DNA from: Centrapalus pauciflorus
Lineage: Eukaryota > Streptophyta > Magnoliopsida > Asterales > Asteraceae
Direction of reading: 5' to 3'
NCBI GenBank assembly: GCA_020465985.1
Contig: JAANYP010003732.1
Coordinates: 107,501 to 171,500, forward strand
Length of the DNA stretch: 64,000 nucleotides
Below, one piece after another: positions 21,601 to 30,790 of this stretch. The position numbers and the translations under genes are program-made. Each line of letters starts with the position of its first letter. The first letter of the stretch is position 1. The notes under the pieces were generated by a model, which did no database searches, was not told the origin of the DNA, and was given only the letters and a program-made list of their open reading frames with translations.

Positions 21601-23203
21601 TCCAACACCTCGCATTTCCACTTTTTAAGGGATTCCTTGACTGCTTTTAATTTCAGGGAAAATTTCCTATCAGCTTTTCCCCTTCCCTTCCAACCTTTCC
21701 AAGCATTTTCCACAATCGAATGAAAATCTTTATGATATATCCAAGAATTATAAAAACGAAAAGGAATAGGGCCAAAGTTAGTTCCCCTACAAGACAATGA
21801 TAAAGGGCAGTGATCTGAAAGATTTCTGGCAAGAACTTTAACTGAAGCCATAGGCCAATGATCTAAGAATTCCGAAGATACAAAAATCCTATCCAACTTG
21901 CTAAGAGAAGCCCCATCTTCACTAATCCATGTGAATTTGCGACCACCCAGACTTAACTCGATTATTCCAGAATCACGAATAAAATTATTGAAATTATTAG
22001 ACGCTACTTGAGAAAACGAAGAACCAATCCTTACCTCCTTGAATCTTATTTCATTAAAGTCACCCATGATTATCCATATCCCAGCATTAGAAGATATAAT
22101 AGACTGCAGCTCATTCCATAAAGCAAATCTATTCGAGGCAGAGCATGGAGCATAAACATTTGCAATAAAAACCGCTTCATTGATACCCTTTACAGTCCCC
22201 TTTATAATTAAATAATTCAAACCTGAGATAAAATCAGATTTAGAAAAAATCGAGGAGTCCCATAATCTAAGAATACCACCAGATCTCCCAACAGCTGCAA
22301 CAGACTCGAATTCCACCTGAGAACTATTCCAGAAATTACATACCTTAATCTTCTCCGGATGTGCGAATTGCGTTTCCTGAATAGCAATAAAATGCGAATT
22401 ATGCTCCTTTTGTAATATTCTAACCCATTCAGCTTTATTCCTTCCCCCTATTCCTCTAATGTTTAGAGAAAGAATATTCATTTAAAACCTAAATCATCTC
22501 CATTGTTTTCTACCACCAGCTTTTTGATTTCCGATTCAAATCCATTCAAAACAAATCCAACCTTTTTTCCGACAGCTAACGTTTCTGATACTTCCAATAA
22601 AACATTGTTCTCCGCATTTTTTGACTCCTCCCTAATTTGATTCGAGCTTTGAGAAGGATTTGCCCCAGAGGCCGATGACCTAGATCTGCTTCGGTGAATG
22701 ACTTTGTTTCTATCCATCCTCCATCTATCCTCATTTCTAGATATCCTATGACGAGAGAAGGAATTAGATCCGAACTTACGTTGCACAGAATGTTGAGAAT
22801 CCGAAGAAGAAATTGGCACAGGAATAATGGGAATATTAAGATCAAAAATCGGAGTAATAAGGGGCGAAGAACCAGGAATATTGGGGAGGTGGGGCGTAGA
22901 CTTTGATGAAGGAGAATTATTGATATTCAGAGAAGGTAATGTGGGACCAATCTCTTCCCCCATGACATGATCCCTTTCAGACTTAGAGCCCAACTTGTCA
23001 AGCCCACCTCCTGCTTCTTGATAATTTGGCCCAACCTCCAAATTATTCTTCATAAACCCAGGCCCAGAAATTTGACCCAACTCATCCTTATCTGCCACAG
23101 TGAAATCAGCGCCATTTTGAACCAATAAATTATTCTCCCCTATTAATTCTTTGGGAATTACAAATTCACCATCTTCAAGGATAGTCTCTTCAACTCTGGA
23201 AAC
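18698..23203 (-). mobile_element. 5'-truncated L1-type LINE
   Basis: A non-LTR retrotransposon on the minus strand. It has a poly(A) tail (plus-strand T8 at 18698-18705), a 3' UTR of about 110 bp (18706-18818), ORF2 (18819-22481) and the C-terminal part of ORF1 (to about 23203). Sequence upstream of 23203 changes abruptly to the 21-bp minisatellite, so the 5' UTR and the start of ORF1 are lost. The 3' junction falls exactly where the left 53-bp TIR of the surrounding element ends. No TSD was found: the left flank is TIR and the right flank is minisatellite. Confidence 0.9.
18819..22481 (-). CDS. LINE ORF2: endonuclease and reverse transcriptase, intact
   Basis: 1,220 residues, uninterrupted. 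Residues 1-230 are an APE-type endonuclease: the IQETQ glutamate at 36, GDFN at 140-143, LDRIFVS near 196-202 and SDH at 222-224. Residues about 435-760 are the reverse transcriptase: KAPGPDGF at 451-458, FRPISL at 511-516, VDFEKAYDSV at 579-588 (catalytic Asp 580), GLRQGDPLSPFLF at 636-648, and FVDD at 685-688 in place of the usual FADD, with both catalytic aspartates kept. Residues about 1057-1120 form a zf-RVT-like module (C1095, C1098, H1107, C1112). There is no RNase H after it. The start codon is chosen because the endonuclease fold begins at MNILSLNIRG and because the ATG overlaps the ORF1 stop as ATGA. The product would nick target DNA and prime reverse transcription of LINE RNA. Lack of stops suggests a young insertion or selection until recently. 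Confidence 0.95.
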   Translation of the reverse strand: MNILSLNIRGIGGRNKAEWVRILQKEHNSHFIAIQETQFAHPEKIKVCNFWNSSQVEFESVAAVGRSGGILRLWDSSIFSKSDFISGLNYLIIKGTVKGINEAVFIANVYAPCSASNRFALWNELQSIISSNAGIWIIMGDFNEIRFKEVRIGSSFSQVASNNFNNFIRDSGIIELSLGGRKFTWISEDGASLSKLDRIFVSSEFLDHWPMASVKVLARNLSDHCPLSLSCRGTNFGPIPFRFYNSWIYHKDFHSIVENAWKGWKGRGKADRKFSLKLKAVKESLKKWKCEVLDKESLEIEMLKKKTDEIELLAESRPLNGVEVADRKYWKKEIRDREYAKSLDIQQKARIKWLVDGDENSSFFHGTFKANLNRNRVHGLSVDGVWVTDPCIISEEVFKFFSSKFKEPLLERPKFESSLFKQLSAADNSFLNASFSLNEIKEAVWACGSDKAPGPDGFTFKFLKSCWNLIQGDIIALVRQFESDGCISVGCNASFISLFPKVKDPQSLKDFRPISLIGCLYKIIAKLLAERLKKVVGKVVSCEQSAYIEGRQILDGPLILNEVCSWSKKSKNKVLLFKVDFEKAYDSVSWSYLDSILDQMNFNSKWRTWINGCLTSARASVLINGSPSKEFEISRGLRQGDPLSPFLFIIAMEGLHVAMCEAINNNLFSGIKLPNDGPVLSHLLFVDDVLFIGKWDASNILNLKRILNCFYLASGLKVNFHKSKVYGIGVSSRDILQFASFVNCGEAKLPFSYLGITIGANMGLEKFWKPIIDKISTRLSSWKAKNVSFGGRVILCKSILGSLPLYFMSLYKAPVKVIESMEKLRRRFIWGTSNDGNAKIAWVNWKKTIAPKKYGGLGIGSLKAINLALLFKWLWIFRQEKEALWQKVVIAIHRINGLSADCMVDRKVSGSWQNIVKAGMSLNLSNFHCDDLFSRIIKNGRNTKFWADLWWGNTPLCSLFPDLFIHETDTACSISSRLVFNSTGEVSFRWDWDTNLAAEGLESLVIDLENFLWEVKLDIGEDGWKWNGDPSGIFSVTSVRNLIDSASYEGEISNCYWNSWLPYRINCFVWKLLLRRIPTRKNLSIRCINISSINCPFCSSEVESEEHLFYSCSFSKEIWNWFLSWCNISVAEHHQMEVFFDLIFGQAKSEKCRKFFEAAIGGILWFIWKARNNLIFNGVSQSVSCIRDEFQASLFSWLKFRADCKSLFWPLWCSFPISLL

Positions 23204-23275
23204 ATCTACGTAGTTAGTCATGCATTCTACGTAGAATGACATGCAATCTACGTAGAATGTCGTGTAGAATGTCAA
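22478..23275 (-). pseudogene. LINE ORF1, N-terminally truncated and fused to minisatellite
   Basis: 265 codons. Residues 1-24 (FYVDCMSFYVEC style) are encoded by the 21-bp minisatellite, not by the LINE. LINE-derived sequence starts at about VSRVEETILEDG (residue 25). The remainder is low-complexity: a Pro/Ser/Ile-rich stretch (about residues 118-165), then Arg/Ser-rich HRSRSRSSASG near 194-204, ending DDLGFK. The DUF4283-like and CCHC zinc-knuckle regions expected at the N-terminus of plant LINE ORF1 are absent, so RNA-binding function is probably lost. The stop TGA overlaps the ORF2 start as ATGA. Confidence 0.75.
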
Positions 23276-24869
23276 ATATCCATATATTCTACGTAGATTA
23301 CCTGATAAAATATATCAAAAACACATTAAACAAAAAAAGATTTCATTTAGACATTTTATCAAACACTTGGTATGCAAATGATATAAAATATACAAAAAAG
23401 ACATTGAATAATAATGTTAGTCTACATAAAAAAATATAGAAATGTATAAAAAAACATAAAAATATATGAAATATATAAGTAACAAAACATTCTACATAGA
23501 TTATGTGTGATTTTTTACAAGTAGTCTTGTATTATATTCTATTTAGATTATCATTTAATCTACGTAGATTATCATGTAATCTACGTAGATAATCATGTAA
23601 AACATCCAATAACTATTACAATCATTATAAATCTAATATCTTACAAATAATCTTCATTATAAAACATGAAAAATGAATCTGTCATATTCTATGTAGAGTA
23701 TCGACGAACATATTATATGTACAATCTACGTAGAATGTCATGCATTCTACGTAGAATGTCATGCATTCTACGTAGAATGTCATGCATTCTACGTAGAATG
23801 ACATTCAATCTACGTAGAATGACATTCAATCTACGTAGAATGGTATGCAATCTACGTAGAATAACATGCAATCTAAGTAGAATGGTATGCAATATACGTA
23901 GAATGACATGCAATCTACGTAGAATGTCGTGTAGAATGTCAATTATCATATATTCTACGTAGATTATTACATGATAAAATATACCAAAAATACATTGAAT
24001 AGTAATGTTAATCTACATAAAAAGATATAGAAATGAATCTGTCCAATGTACGTAGATTATACATAGAATATGTTCGTCGATACTCTATATAGAATGTCAC
24101 GCAATCTACGTAGAATGACATGCAATCTACGTAGAATGTCATGCAATCTACGTAGAATGACATGCAATCTACGTAGAATGACATGCAATCTACGTAGAAT
24201 GTCATTCAATCTACGTAGAATGTCATGCAATCTACGTAGAATGTCATGCAATCTACGTAGAATGTCATGCAATCTATGTTGAATGTTGTGTAAAATGTCA
24301 AATATCATATATTCTACATAGATTACATGATAAAATATATCAAAAACACATTGAAACAAAAAAAGAAGATTTCATTTAGACATTTTATCAAACACTTGGT
24401 ATGCAACTGATATAAAATATACCAAAAAATACATAGAATAAAACTGTTAATCTACGTAGAATAACATGCAATCTACGTAGAATAACATTCAATCTACGTA
24501 GAATGACATGCAATCTACGTAGAATGTCATGCAATCTACGTAGAATGTCATTCAATCTACGTAGAATGACATGCAATCTACGTAGAATGTCATGCAATCT
24601 AGGTAGAATGTCGTGTAGAATGTCAAGTATTATATATTCTACGTAGATTAAATGATAAAATATACCAAAAACACATTGAAACACTTGATATGCAACTGAT
24701 ATAAAATATACCAAAAACACAATGAATAGTAATGGTAATCTACAAAAAAGACATAGATTTGTATAATAAACATAAAAATATATGAAATATATAAGAAACA
24801 TAACATTCTACATAGATTATGAATAGTAATGTTAATCTACATAAAAAGATATAGACTTATATAACATTC
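23204..24869. repeat. 21-bp palindromic minisatellite with higher-order structure
   Basis: The unit ATTCTACGTAGAATGTCATG plus C contains a perfect 14-bp palindrome ATTCTACGTAGAAT. Main blocks: about 23726-23935 (10 units), 24100-24290 (9 units), 24450-24620 (8 units), with a short remnant at 23220-23270. After each block comes the same spacer family (GTGTAGAATGTCAA, TATATTCTACGTAGATTA, GATAAAATATA, CATTTTATCAAACACTTGGTATGCA), giving a higher-order repeat. Because 21 is divisible by three and the unit lacks stops, frames of 65-137 codons (FYVDCMS, NLRRMSC, ILRRLHD) open on both strands; none is taken as a gene. Degenerate units continue at 26881-26920 after the solo LTR. Confidence 0.9.
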
Positions 24870-26019
24870 TGTGACACCCTTGCCACAACAACCACCAATT
24901 ACAATACACCCAGGATTAATCATCAACATGCAATAACATAATGATCTGATAACCTAAATTAAGTGCGGAAGCATTTAAAACATAAATACGTAGTGCAACA
25001 AGTGTTAAACACCCTACGGTGCTATAAGGTACCAAGTCTAAGTCTACACACCCATACATTTATTACAATCATCCAGAATATAATACAACATTGTCCCACA
25101 ACATAATTACCAATTAAATAGCAGATATCTTCCAAATCTTCCAAATCGACCTAACTAGAAGGTCCAGCAGTAGATTTCCCCTTTCCTGTAAAAATACAAC
25201 AACTAAAACGTAAGCTAATGCTTAGTGAATACATAGATTGCGCATATTATAAATATTTATGAAGCCCAAGAGTAACCCCGACGACAAACGTCGTATACTC
25301 TCTTCGTACACCAAGTACGGACCAGAGCCGCAGCCCCTTCGAGCCCAAAGCTCGGCATTTACACATACCATCTGAGACAAACGAACGATCGGGGATGACA
25401 TACTGCCTACCGGACCTGGAGGGATCAGCTCCAGCGTCATATAGCACAGTAACATCAGAGTTAACGATGCGACCCACCGGTCCATCACTAGATGCACAAC
25501 AATCGAACGGACATGCAACAAGTAAGAATGTGCATCTAAATCTACGCAAGTTAGTAGAAATCCAACCAAACAAGTGAAACAACAGGTCTCAGCAGGCAAA
25601 GCTTAACATAAATCAGATATAATCATGCGAAATCTACTGTACTCACAGTGGGTGCGTATTATCTTTAAACCGATATTATTTCTCTTCGGGCTTTCAACCG
25701 GATTCCACCAAGTACCCCACTGTGGGTTAAACAACTCCACAAGGGACCTGTTATTATCAATTACAACAATTCCTCGTATCATTATCCATTTAGTTCCATA
25801 ATAATCAAGTTTCGTAAATTTGACGATATTTTCCCCCATTTCGGGTTTATATCCAAATTCGAACTATAACTAAGTTTGTACCCATTTCATGTTCATACAT
25901 TGTTCTTTATATAACACATGACATTTTATGTGTTGTTTATGAGTTTCATTCAAAATACACAAGCCTAGAAAGTAGTATTCACAATTTTAGGCATTAAACT
26001 TGAATTTAATGGGTTAGAT

Positions 26020-26235
26020 TCGAAATTTATCATCAGATTCGAACCCAACCATCAGATTTGAACCATACTTCGAATCTAATGTCAGATTCGAACTGGTCCT
26101 TCGAGTCTATCATCAGATTCGAACCCCCCCTTAGAATCTGATGGTACACCTTCGAATCTAGCACCAAACTCGAGTCTGTTCTTACATTTCGATTCTGTTC
26201 TTGACATATTCGAGTCTGTTCATCATTTCAACTTA
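26020..26235. repeat. Cluster of GATTCGAA/TTCGAATC words in the LTR
   Basis: At least eight occurrences of AGATTCGAA, TTCGAATCT or one-base variants alternate in both orientations, often as CATCAGATTCGAAC. The cluster lies in the part of the LTR downstream of the TATA box on the minus strand. Confidence 0.7.
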
Positions 26236-26616
26236 AATCCTTCATTTCTAAGGCCTAAAATCAGTGTTATATCATGTATGATGCATATATTCGATTCTAC
26301 TATGCATATAGTATCATAATCCAGCAACATTTTAAGCAAAACAAACTTAAATTTGCATAAAATGATAGATTCGAATTCTTAGTTACTTTAAAGCCGAAAC
26401 CATAAACTAAAAAGGTTCGATTCTTACCTCAATTCGTATGAAATCAAGAATCCGTTTGTAGATTGTTGTTGTACTCCTCGATATCTTTCCGATGACGTAT
26501 AATTCTCGAAAATCCGACGGTCGGTTTGTGATTTATCTTAGAGAGATGTAGAGAGAAAATTTCTAGAGAGATAGAGTAGAGAGAGAGTGTAAACTAGAAA
26601 ATGAAGCCTATTGCCC

Positions 26617-26624
26617 TTTATATA
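26617..26624 (-). promoter_or_regulatory. TATA box of the solo LTR
   Basis: TATATAAA on the minus strand is followed by GGGCAATAGGCTTC and then a CT-rich leader of about 55 bp (plus-strand GAGAGA tract 26533-26588). This matches the core promoter layout of plant LTRs, with RNA predicted to start about 25-35 bases downstream. Confidence 0.7.
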
Positions 26625-26880
26625 CTACTTTCGTCATTTTGCACATTTCACCACTCGACTTAACCGGTTTCATAAAATACTGATTTAATCTTAGATATAT
26701 CATAAATAGATTTTAAATTCATAATAATCCACAAAATTGATTCTGAATTCAATTTTCTCAAAATAGCAACAAACTTTGCTAAAAATCCAATATGCATAAT
26801 AATCGCCCAAATTCAACTTAAATACATAACTTTCCACCTAATAAATCAAAATACATCAAAATAAGTCCGAGGATGTTACA

Positions 26881-27193
26881 CATTCTATATAGACTAATAT
26901 TTCTATATAGAATACATAAATTTTTTAGCAATTAAATAATTTTTTATATAGAAAAAAATTTATTTTTTTATAAAAAATGTTTTTTTTAATATTAAAATCA
27001 ATTCTAATGAAAGAAAATATAATATGAAAATGAAAAAAAAAAGTAAGAGAGAGAAAGTGAAAAAGATAAGCATATAATAAAAAAGGTGGAGAGAGAAAGA
27101 TAATATTTTTTATTCCAAAAATACTCTTTTGATCCAAGGGCTCTAAAAGGTTCTTAGGTTCTCACCATCTTTAAGGTTCTTAAAAGAACCTCT

Positions 27194-27196
<3 letters not shown>
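26881..27196. other. Right end of the composite element
   Basis: Degenerate minisatellite (TTTCTATATAGAATACA at about 26899-26915, the palindrome with TATA replacing TACGTA), an AT-rich stretch, then the right 53-bp TIR (27144-27196). Confidence 0.6.
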
Positions 27197-27268
<72 letters not shown>

Positions 27269-27355
27269 TGTATGTATGTATGTGTATGTATGTATGTATG
27301 TATGTATGTATGTATGTATGTATGTATGTGTATGTATGTATGTATGTATGTATGT

Positions 27356-27402
<47 letters not shown>

Positions 27403-27440
27403 CATACATACATACATATATATATATACACACACACACA
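27197..27440. repeat. Compound (TA)n(TATG)n(TA)n(CA)n microsatellite
   Basis: TA run to 27240, about 28 TATG units with two TGTG interruptions to 27355, TA again to about 27398, then CATA and CA. Six overlapping open frames across it (Tyr-Val-Cys-Met, Ile-Tyr repeats) are artefacts. Confidence 0.95.
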
Positions 27441-27585
27441 CAAAAAAAAAAAAAAAAATTAGTGCTAAATTAGGACAAAAAATTAATAATAAATTAGTGC
27501 TAAATTAGAACAAAAAAATAGTTTGGTGGCAAATCAAGAAAAATCTAATAATTGAATGATAAAAGTGGTACCTAACCTTATTCAA
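27441..27585. mobile_element. Degraded relative of the 3470-3798 MITE
   Basis: TTAGTGCTAAATTAGGACAA, ATAGTTTGGTGGCAAATCA, and GTGGTACCTAACCTTATTC parallel the right half of the MITE at 3470-3798 (TTTAGTGGCTAAATGGGACA, TGGTACTTAACCCTT). The left half is missing. Confidence 0.45.
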
Positions 27586-28799
27586 ATTTATAACGTTGAA
27601 TTCGATGTTGAATATATAAAATACTGTGGATTTAATGTAGAATAATTCACCTTTTGTAACGAAATGAATTAAAAAAATAATTAAAAGTACAAGTAACGTA
27701 AATAGTGGTCGTCACGTAAATGTGTTAACGAATATGTTGGTTATTTTGGTAATGTAATTTTTTTTTGGTAAAACTTAAGAAAAAGATTAATTTTTTGGCT
27801 ATTTTTATAATTGTCCCCAATTAAAATACACAAAAGCATATGTAAGGAAAGAGATCAGATGTCTCATTGTGTTAAAAACACATTAATCAATTACTTTTAT
27901 CAAGTATTGAGTTGCCACTAAAATACAGATCCTTTTTATATTATTTTTTAATTGCGTCAGCAACACTGTAGTTATTTTGTTTTCCTCTTGCCCACCACTT
28001 GCTTTCAAGTTTCAGTTTTTTTTTTCTTTTTTAATTTTAAATGAAAGCATTAATTACGTGAAAACTAGGAATAAGTTAGAAATGAAAACTAGCAATAAGT
28101 TAATTACGAAGCCGACCACTTGGTCTTTTAAACGTTTTTTGTGACTTCTGCTTAAATTTGGTAGTTAGATGAAAAGAATATTAAAAGAAAACAAGAAGTT
28201 ACTTTGGACAAATGATAAATTGTAAAAAAGAATTCATAAAACATGCATTATATATCAAAAAGTTGATGTTTTCTCTGTATATTTAAGCAAAATCATTTCG
28301 AAGTTCCCATATGAACAGATTGCTAATATGCATTCCCATATTAACGTACGGGATTATTTTCCTTTTATCTGGAGAAAACTAGAACAACTTTAAAGCTTTG
28401 ATCGAGTTGGGGTCTAGTTATAAATTGTTGTGGTTTGGTATATTTGATGCCATAAAATTGTTGATGTAAAGGCCTGCAAAGTCTTAATTTGCAATCTTGT
28501 GTGTAATACCTTTCATTTTTGTTCAGAACTTGTTCTATATATCTCAAAACTGTTCATATGATCAAGTTGTTCACTATATATGGATCCTTTTGACATTTGA
28601 AGGTTATTGGTTGTACTGCCTATGGTTTGGTCGACCCACATAATCGCAAGTCGCAACAAATTAACTTGATATATAAAGTCAAGACTATATATGTTTAATC
28701 ACTATTGTTCTCAATCAAACGCGTACATGAGCAAAGTTGTTATTTCCACGAATGTTACTTACTTTTCAATGAAGAATCAAGTTGGAATTGGCAAAAATA
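27586..28799. other. AT-rich intergenic DNA
   Basis: No supported gene, RNA or element end. Confidence 0.5.
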
Positions 28800-28805
28800 C
28801 TTTGG

Positions 28806-29104
28806 TTCACGGAATGAATTCGAAGGAATTGGAATTTAAATTCTAGTTTTTAATGTGATTGATGGTGAAGGTAGAAGATGGTTTTTAGTATTGTTTAGAG
28901 ATGTCTTGTTGGAATCTAATTCATGTATATGTTGGAATTTAATTCATGTATTAGTTTGAAAAATGTCAATTTCCTATAAATAAGGAAATTTGATGGAAAA
29001 TACATAAAATTTAACCGTATACATTAGTTATCAAAAATTGTAAACACGTTAAATTTAAATTTAAATTTAAATTCCAATTCAATCATATGAACCAAACGCC
29101 ACCT
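28806..29104. mobile_element. MITE-like inverted-repeat element (GTTTGGTTCA type)
   Basis: The left side TTTGGTTCACGGAATGAATT then GGAATTGGAATTTAAATT pairs with the reversed right side GGTGGCGTTTGGTTCATATG then ATTGAATTGGAATTTAAATT. The GTTTGGTT terminus with TTA following the right end suggests PIF/Harbinger, but the left terminus is eroded and no TSD is certain. Confidence 0.45.
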
Positions 29105-30239
29105 TAGCATGTGCCCAACCTAAAAGCTTAGTTGAAACCTGGAGTCCAAAAGTGGAAAATCATGAACAATTTCCCTCAAACTATTCAAGTTTATCTGCTT
29201 CACCATCGTCAAGTTCCTTTCCTTCAAGTTCTATTAGAAGCTCATTTATGAACCCGTTCAAGAATTATTTGTTGTGCTAATCATCCGTACCTTTGAATCT
29301 TCGATGGAGTTTGCAAATTTAATTCATGCTATAACATCGATCTTATTTATTTTATTTTTTATTGATTTGATCCATCAATAGTTTGGAGGTTAATTACTTT
29401 ATCCGGAAGGTTTTATGTTCATTTTGTAAGCCTATTTTAGGGGAATTATCTTGTGTTTGTGGAATAAGTTGATCACTAATACCAAGTTTCTTTTCCTAAA
29501 TTTGCCAAATATCCTAGTGGATAAACCATTGACCAAGTCTGATTAAATGCATGCTATGCTTTAAAACAATCCGTTAAGTTAACAAATATCAAAATTAACA
29601 TGCATAAATGTACTTATTATTTGGATGAATTAGGTAGAGATATCTCAATCAATAGAAGAAATGAGTGAAAAGATGGAGACGAGAGAATTAGGCAAAACTT
29701 TAATTTTATGAAAACTCAGTTAATTGTGGATTTGTTGGGTTCATTTTGTCTTAAAACATTTTTAAAGAATATACATATATATATAACACTGTACGTATGT
29801 TTGGTAATATAGACAAAAATGTAGTACTAGTTTATTAGTTCTATACATCATTTTTCAATTGAAAATGTTATTCATAGGATTTATTAGTACATCATTCTTA
29901 TATTACGATTGTACTTTTTATTTTCTAGAAACATTTCACTCTCTTAATTGTTTAACATGTGTTGATTGTATTCGCATCTAACTTCTCGTTAGAAAACTAA
30001 TTAAATCACATTTGTAGTTAGGGAAATGGAGAGAGATAAAGTTGCAGAAGTGCTTCTAGATCTCATGGAATAAGGCAGAATTTAGAACAAAACTTTCCAT
30101 CTCTTGCTTTCATAGAAATTTTTTTTTTGAAAATCCCGATTACAATACCGCTGGCCAAAATGCAATTTTGAAAAGCAAGCCAGAGAAAAGCATCGTTGAG
30201 ATAATGTTGTTTAAAAAACTGCATTCAAATATATGACCA
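29105..30239. other. AT-rich intergenic DNA
   Basis: Nothing supported. Short open stretches show no domain. Confidence 0.5.
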
Positions 30240-30400
30240 ATCGTTTTGTTGCATTAGTGGAAATTTTGACCCAATGGGTCAAATGGGCGAGACAAATCAA
30301 AATGGCCCGTAGGTAAAAAGTAACCTATAACATATTTTTTTAAATGAGATCCTGAATTAATGTATTAAACAATTTATTTTTTGATAAAAATTTCAAAATT
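30240..30400. repeat. Dispersed repeat, pair with 36580-36725
   Basis: Both copies contain TTTTGACCCAATGGGTCAAA or TTTCGACCTAATGGGTCAAA, a following GAC-AA-CAAAA run, AAAAAGTAAC or AAAAACTAAG, and TATTAAAC/AAATTATTTTTTG in order. No termini were recognised. Confidence 0.55.
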
Positions 30401-30519
30401 ATGTAAATAACTTGGCCATTTGGATTGTTGTAAATAACATGTTTGCTTAAGTGAACCGGAATTACCATCACCATATTATCATCAATAGCCTGGTCATTTG
30501 GATTGTTGATGATTATTAA

Positions 30520-30790
30520 AGCTAGCTTGTCGAAGATTCCGAGAGGGTTGCGGGGTGGCACATCAACCCACCCTAAGCGGGAACACCACCCGGGGTCTTC
30601 ACTCTTCGGGCCCGAAATCGCCAACCTCTCCCCGGCTCCCCCGCCATTCATGGATAGGAAGATGAGTAATTCCAACGTAAAATGGTGGAAATGGTAGAGA
30701 ATGAAAAGTTGATGTGATGCTAAGATGTATAAAATGATGGGAAGTGGGAATGGTACCCACTCCCGTCACTCTTATAACTTCACTAAGAGG
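30520..30790. mobile_element. GC-rich MITE-like repeat, pair with 41400-41716
   Basis: The left part CCGAGAGGGTTGCGGGGTGG and the right part GGTACCCACTCCCGTCACTC parallel CTCTCGGGGTGGGCTGAGCG and GAGTACTCCCCTCACTC at 41411-41712. Interior GATGTGATGCTAAGATGTA corresponds to TACGTGACGCTGAGGTGTA there, differing mainly by C-to-T and G-to-A changes. The overlapping open frames at 30340-30910 are not supported as genes. Confidence 0.45.

Larger units (their letters stand above)
24870..26880 (-). mobile_element. Solo LTR, 2,011 bp, with TSD CATTC
   Basis: Read on the minus strand it begins TGTAACATCCTCGGACTTA at 26880 and ends AAGGGTGTCACA at 24870, the TG...CA form of LTRs. CATTC flanks it exactly on both sides (24865-24869 and 26881-26885), a 5-bp TSD. 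There is no internal region, gag-pol or second LTR, so it is a solo LTR left by recombination. It interrupts the minisatellite. A TATA box and CT-rich leader (minus strand) are placed as expected for the U3/R boundary. The length and TGTAACATCC start suggest a Ty3-type element, but the superfamily is inferred. Confidence 0.9.
18645..27196. mobile_element. 8.55-kb TIR-bounded composite element (family D) in a TA array
   Basis: The left end (18645-18697) reads GGGGAGGGTTCTTCTAAGAA then CCATAAAAAATGTGGGAACC then TAAGAACCTTTTA. The right end in reverse (27196-27144) reads GGGAGAGGTTCTTTTAAGAA then CCTTAAAGATGGTGAGAACC then TAAGAACCTTTTA. So about 53 bp pair with modest divergence. Both ends abut TA repeats. 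Contents in order: LINE (minus), palindromic minisatellite, solo LTR, short AT-rich tail. No transposase is visible, so it is either non-autonomous or enlarged by later insertions. The terminal layout matches family A except for five central bases. Confidence 0.7.

Noticed and set aside
18909..21723. Several open frames of 62-126 codons on the plus strand across the LINE.
   Set aside because: Antisense shadows of the 1,220-codon ORF2.
23220..24650. The regularly spaced palindromic repeats considered as a CRISPR array.
   Set aside because: Units are directly abutting 21-mers without unique spacers, in a eukaryotic transposon context.
23666..24801. Open frames of 65-137 codons on both strands (FYVDCMS, NLRRMSC, ILRRLHD repeats) that could look like a repeat protein.
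   Set aside because: They arise because the 21-bp unit is a multiple of three and stop-free; both strands and several frames are open at once, with no start context or unique domain.
25222..25599. 125- and 111-codon minus frames in the solo LTR.
   Set aside because: Two overlapping frames inside an LTR with no gag or pol motif; chance frames in a GC-richer part of the LTR.
24870..26880. A full-length LTR retrotransposon.
   Set aside because: Only one LTR with a TSD directly on both sides; no internal domain.
27143..27508. Tyr-Val-Cys-Met and Ile-His-Thr repeat frames.
   Set aside because: Translation of TATG and TA repeats; six overlapping frames are open together.
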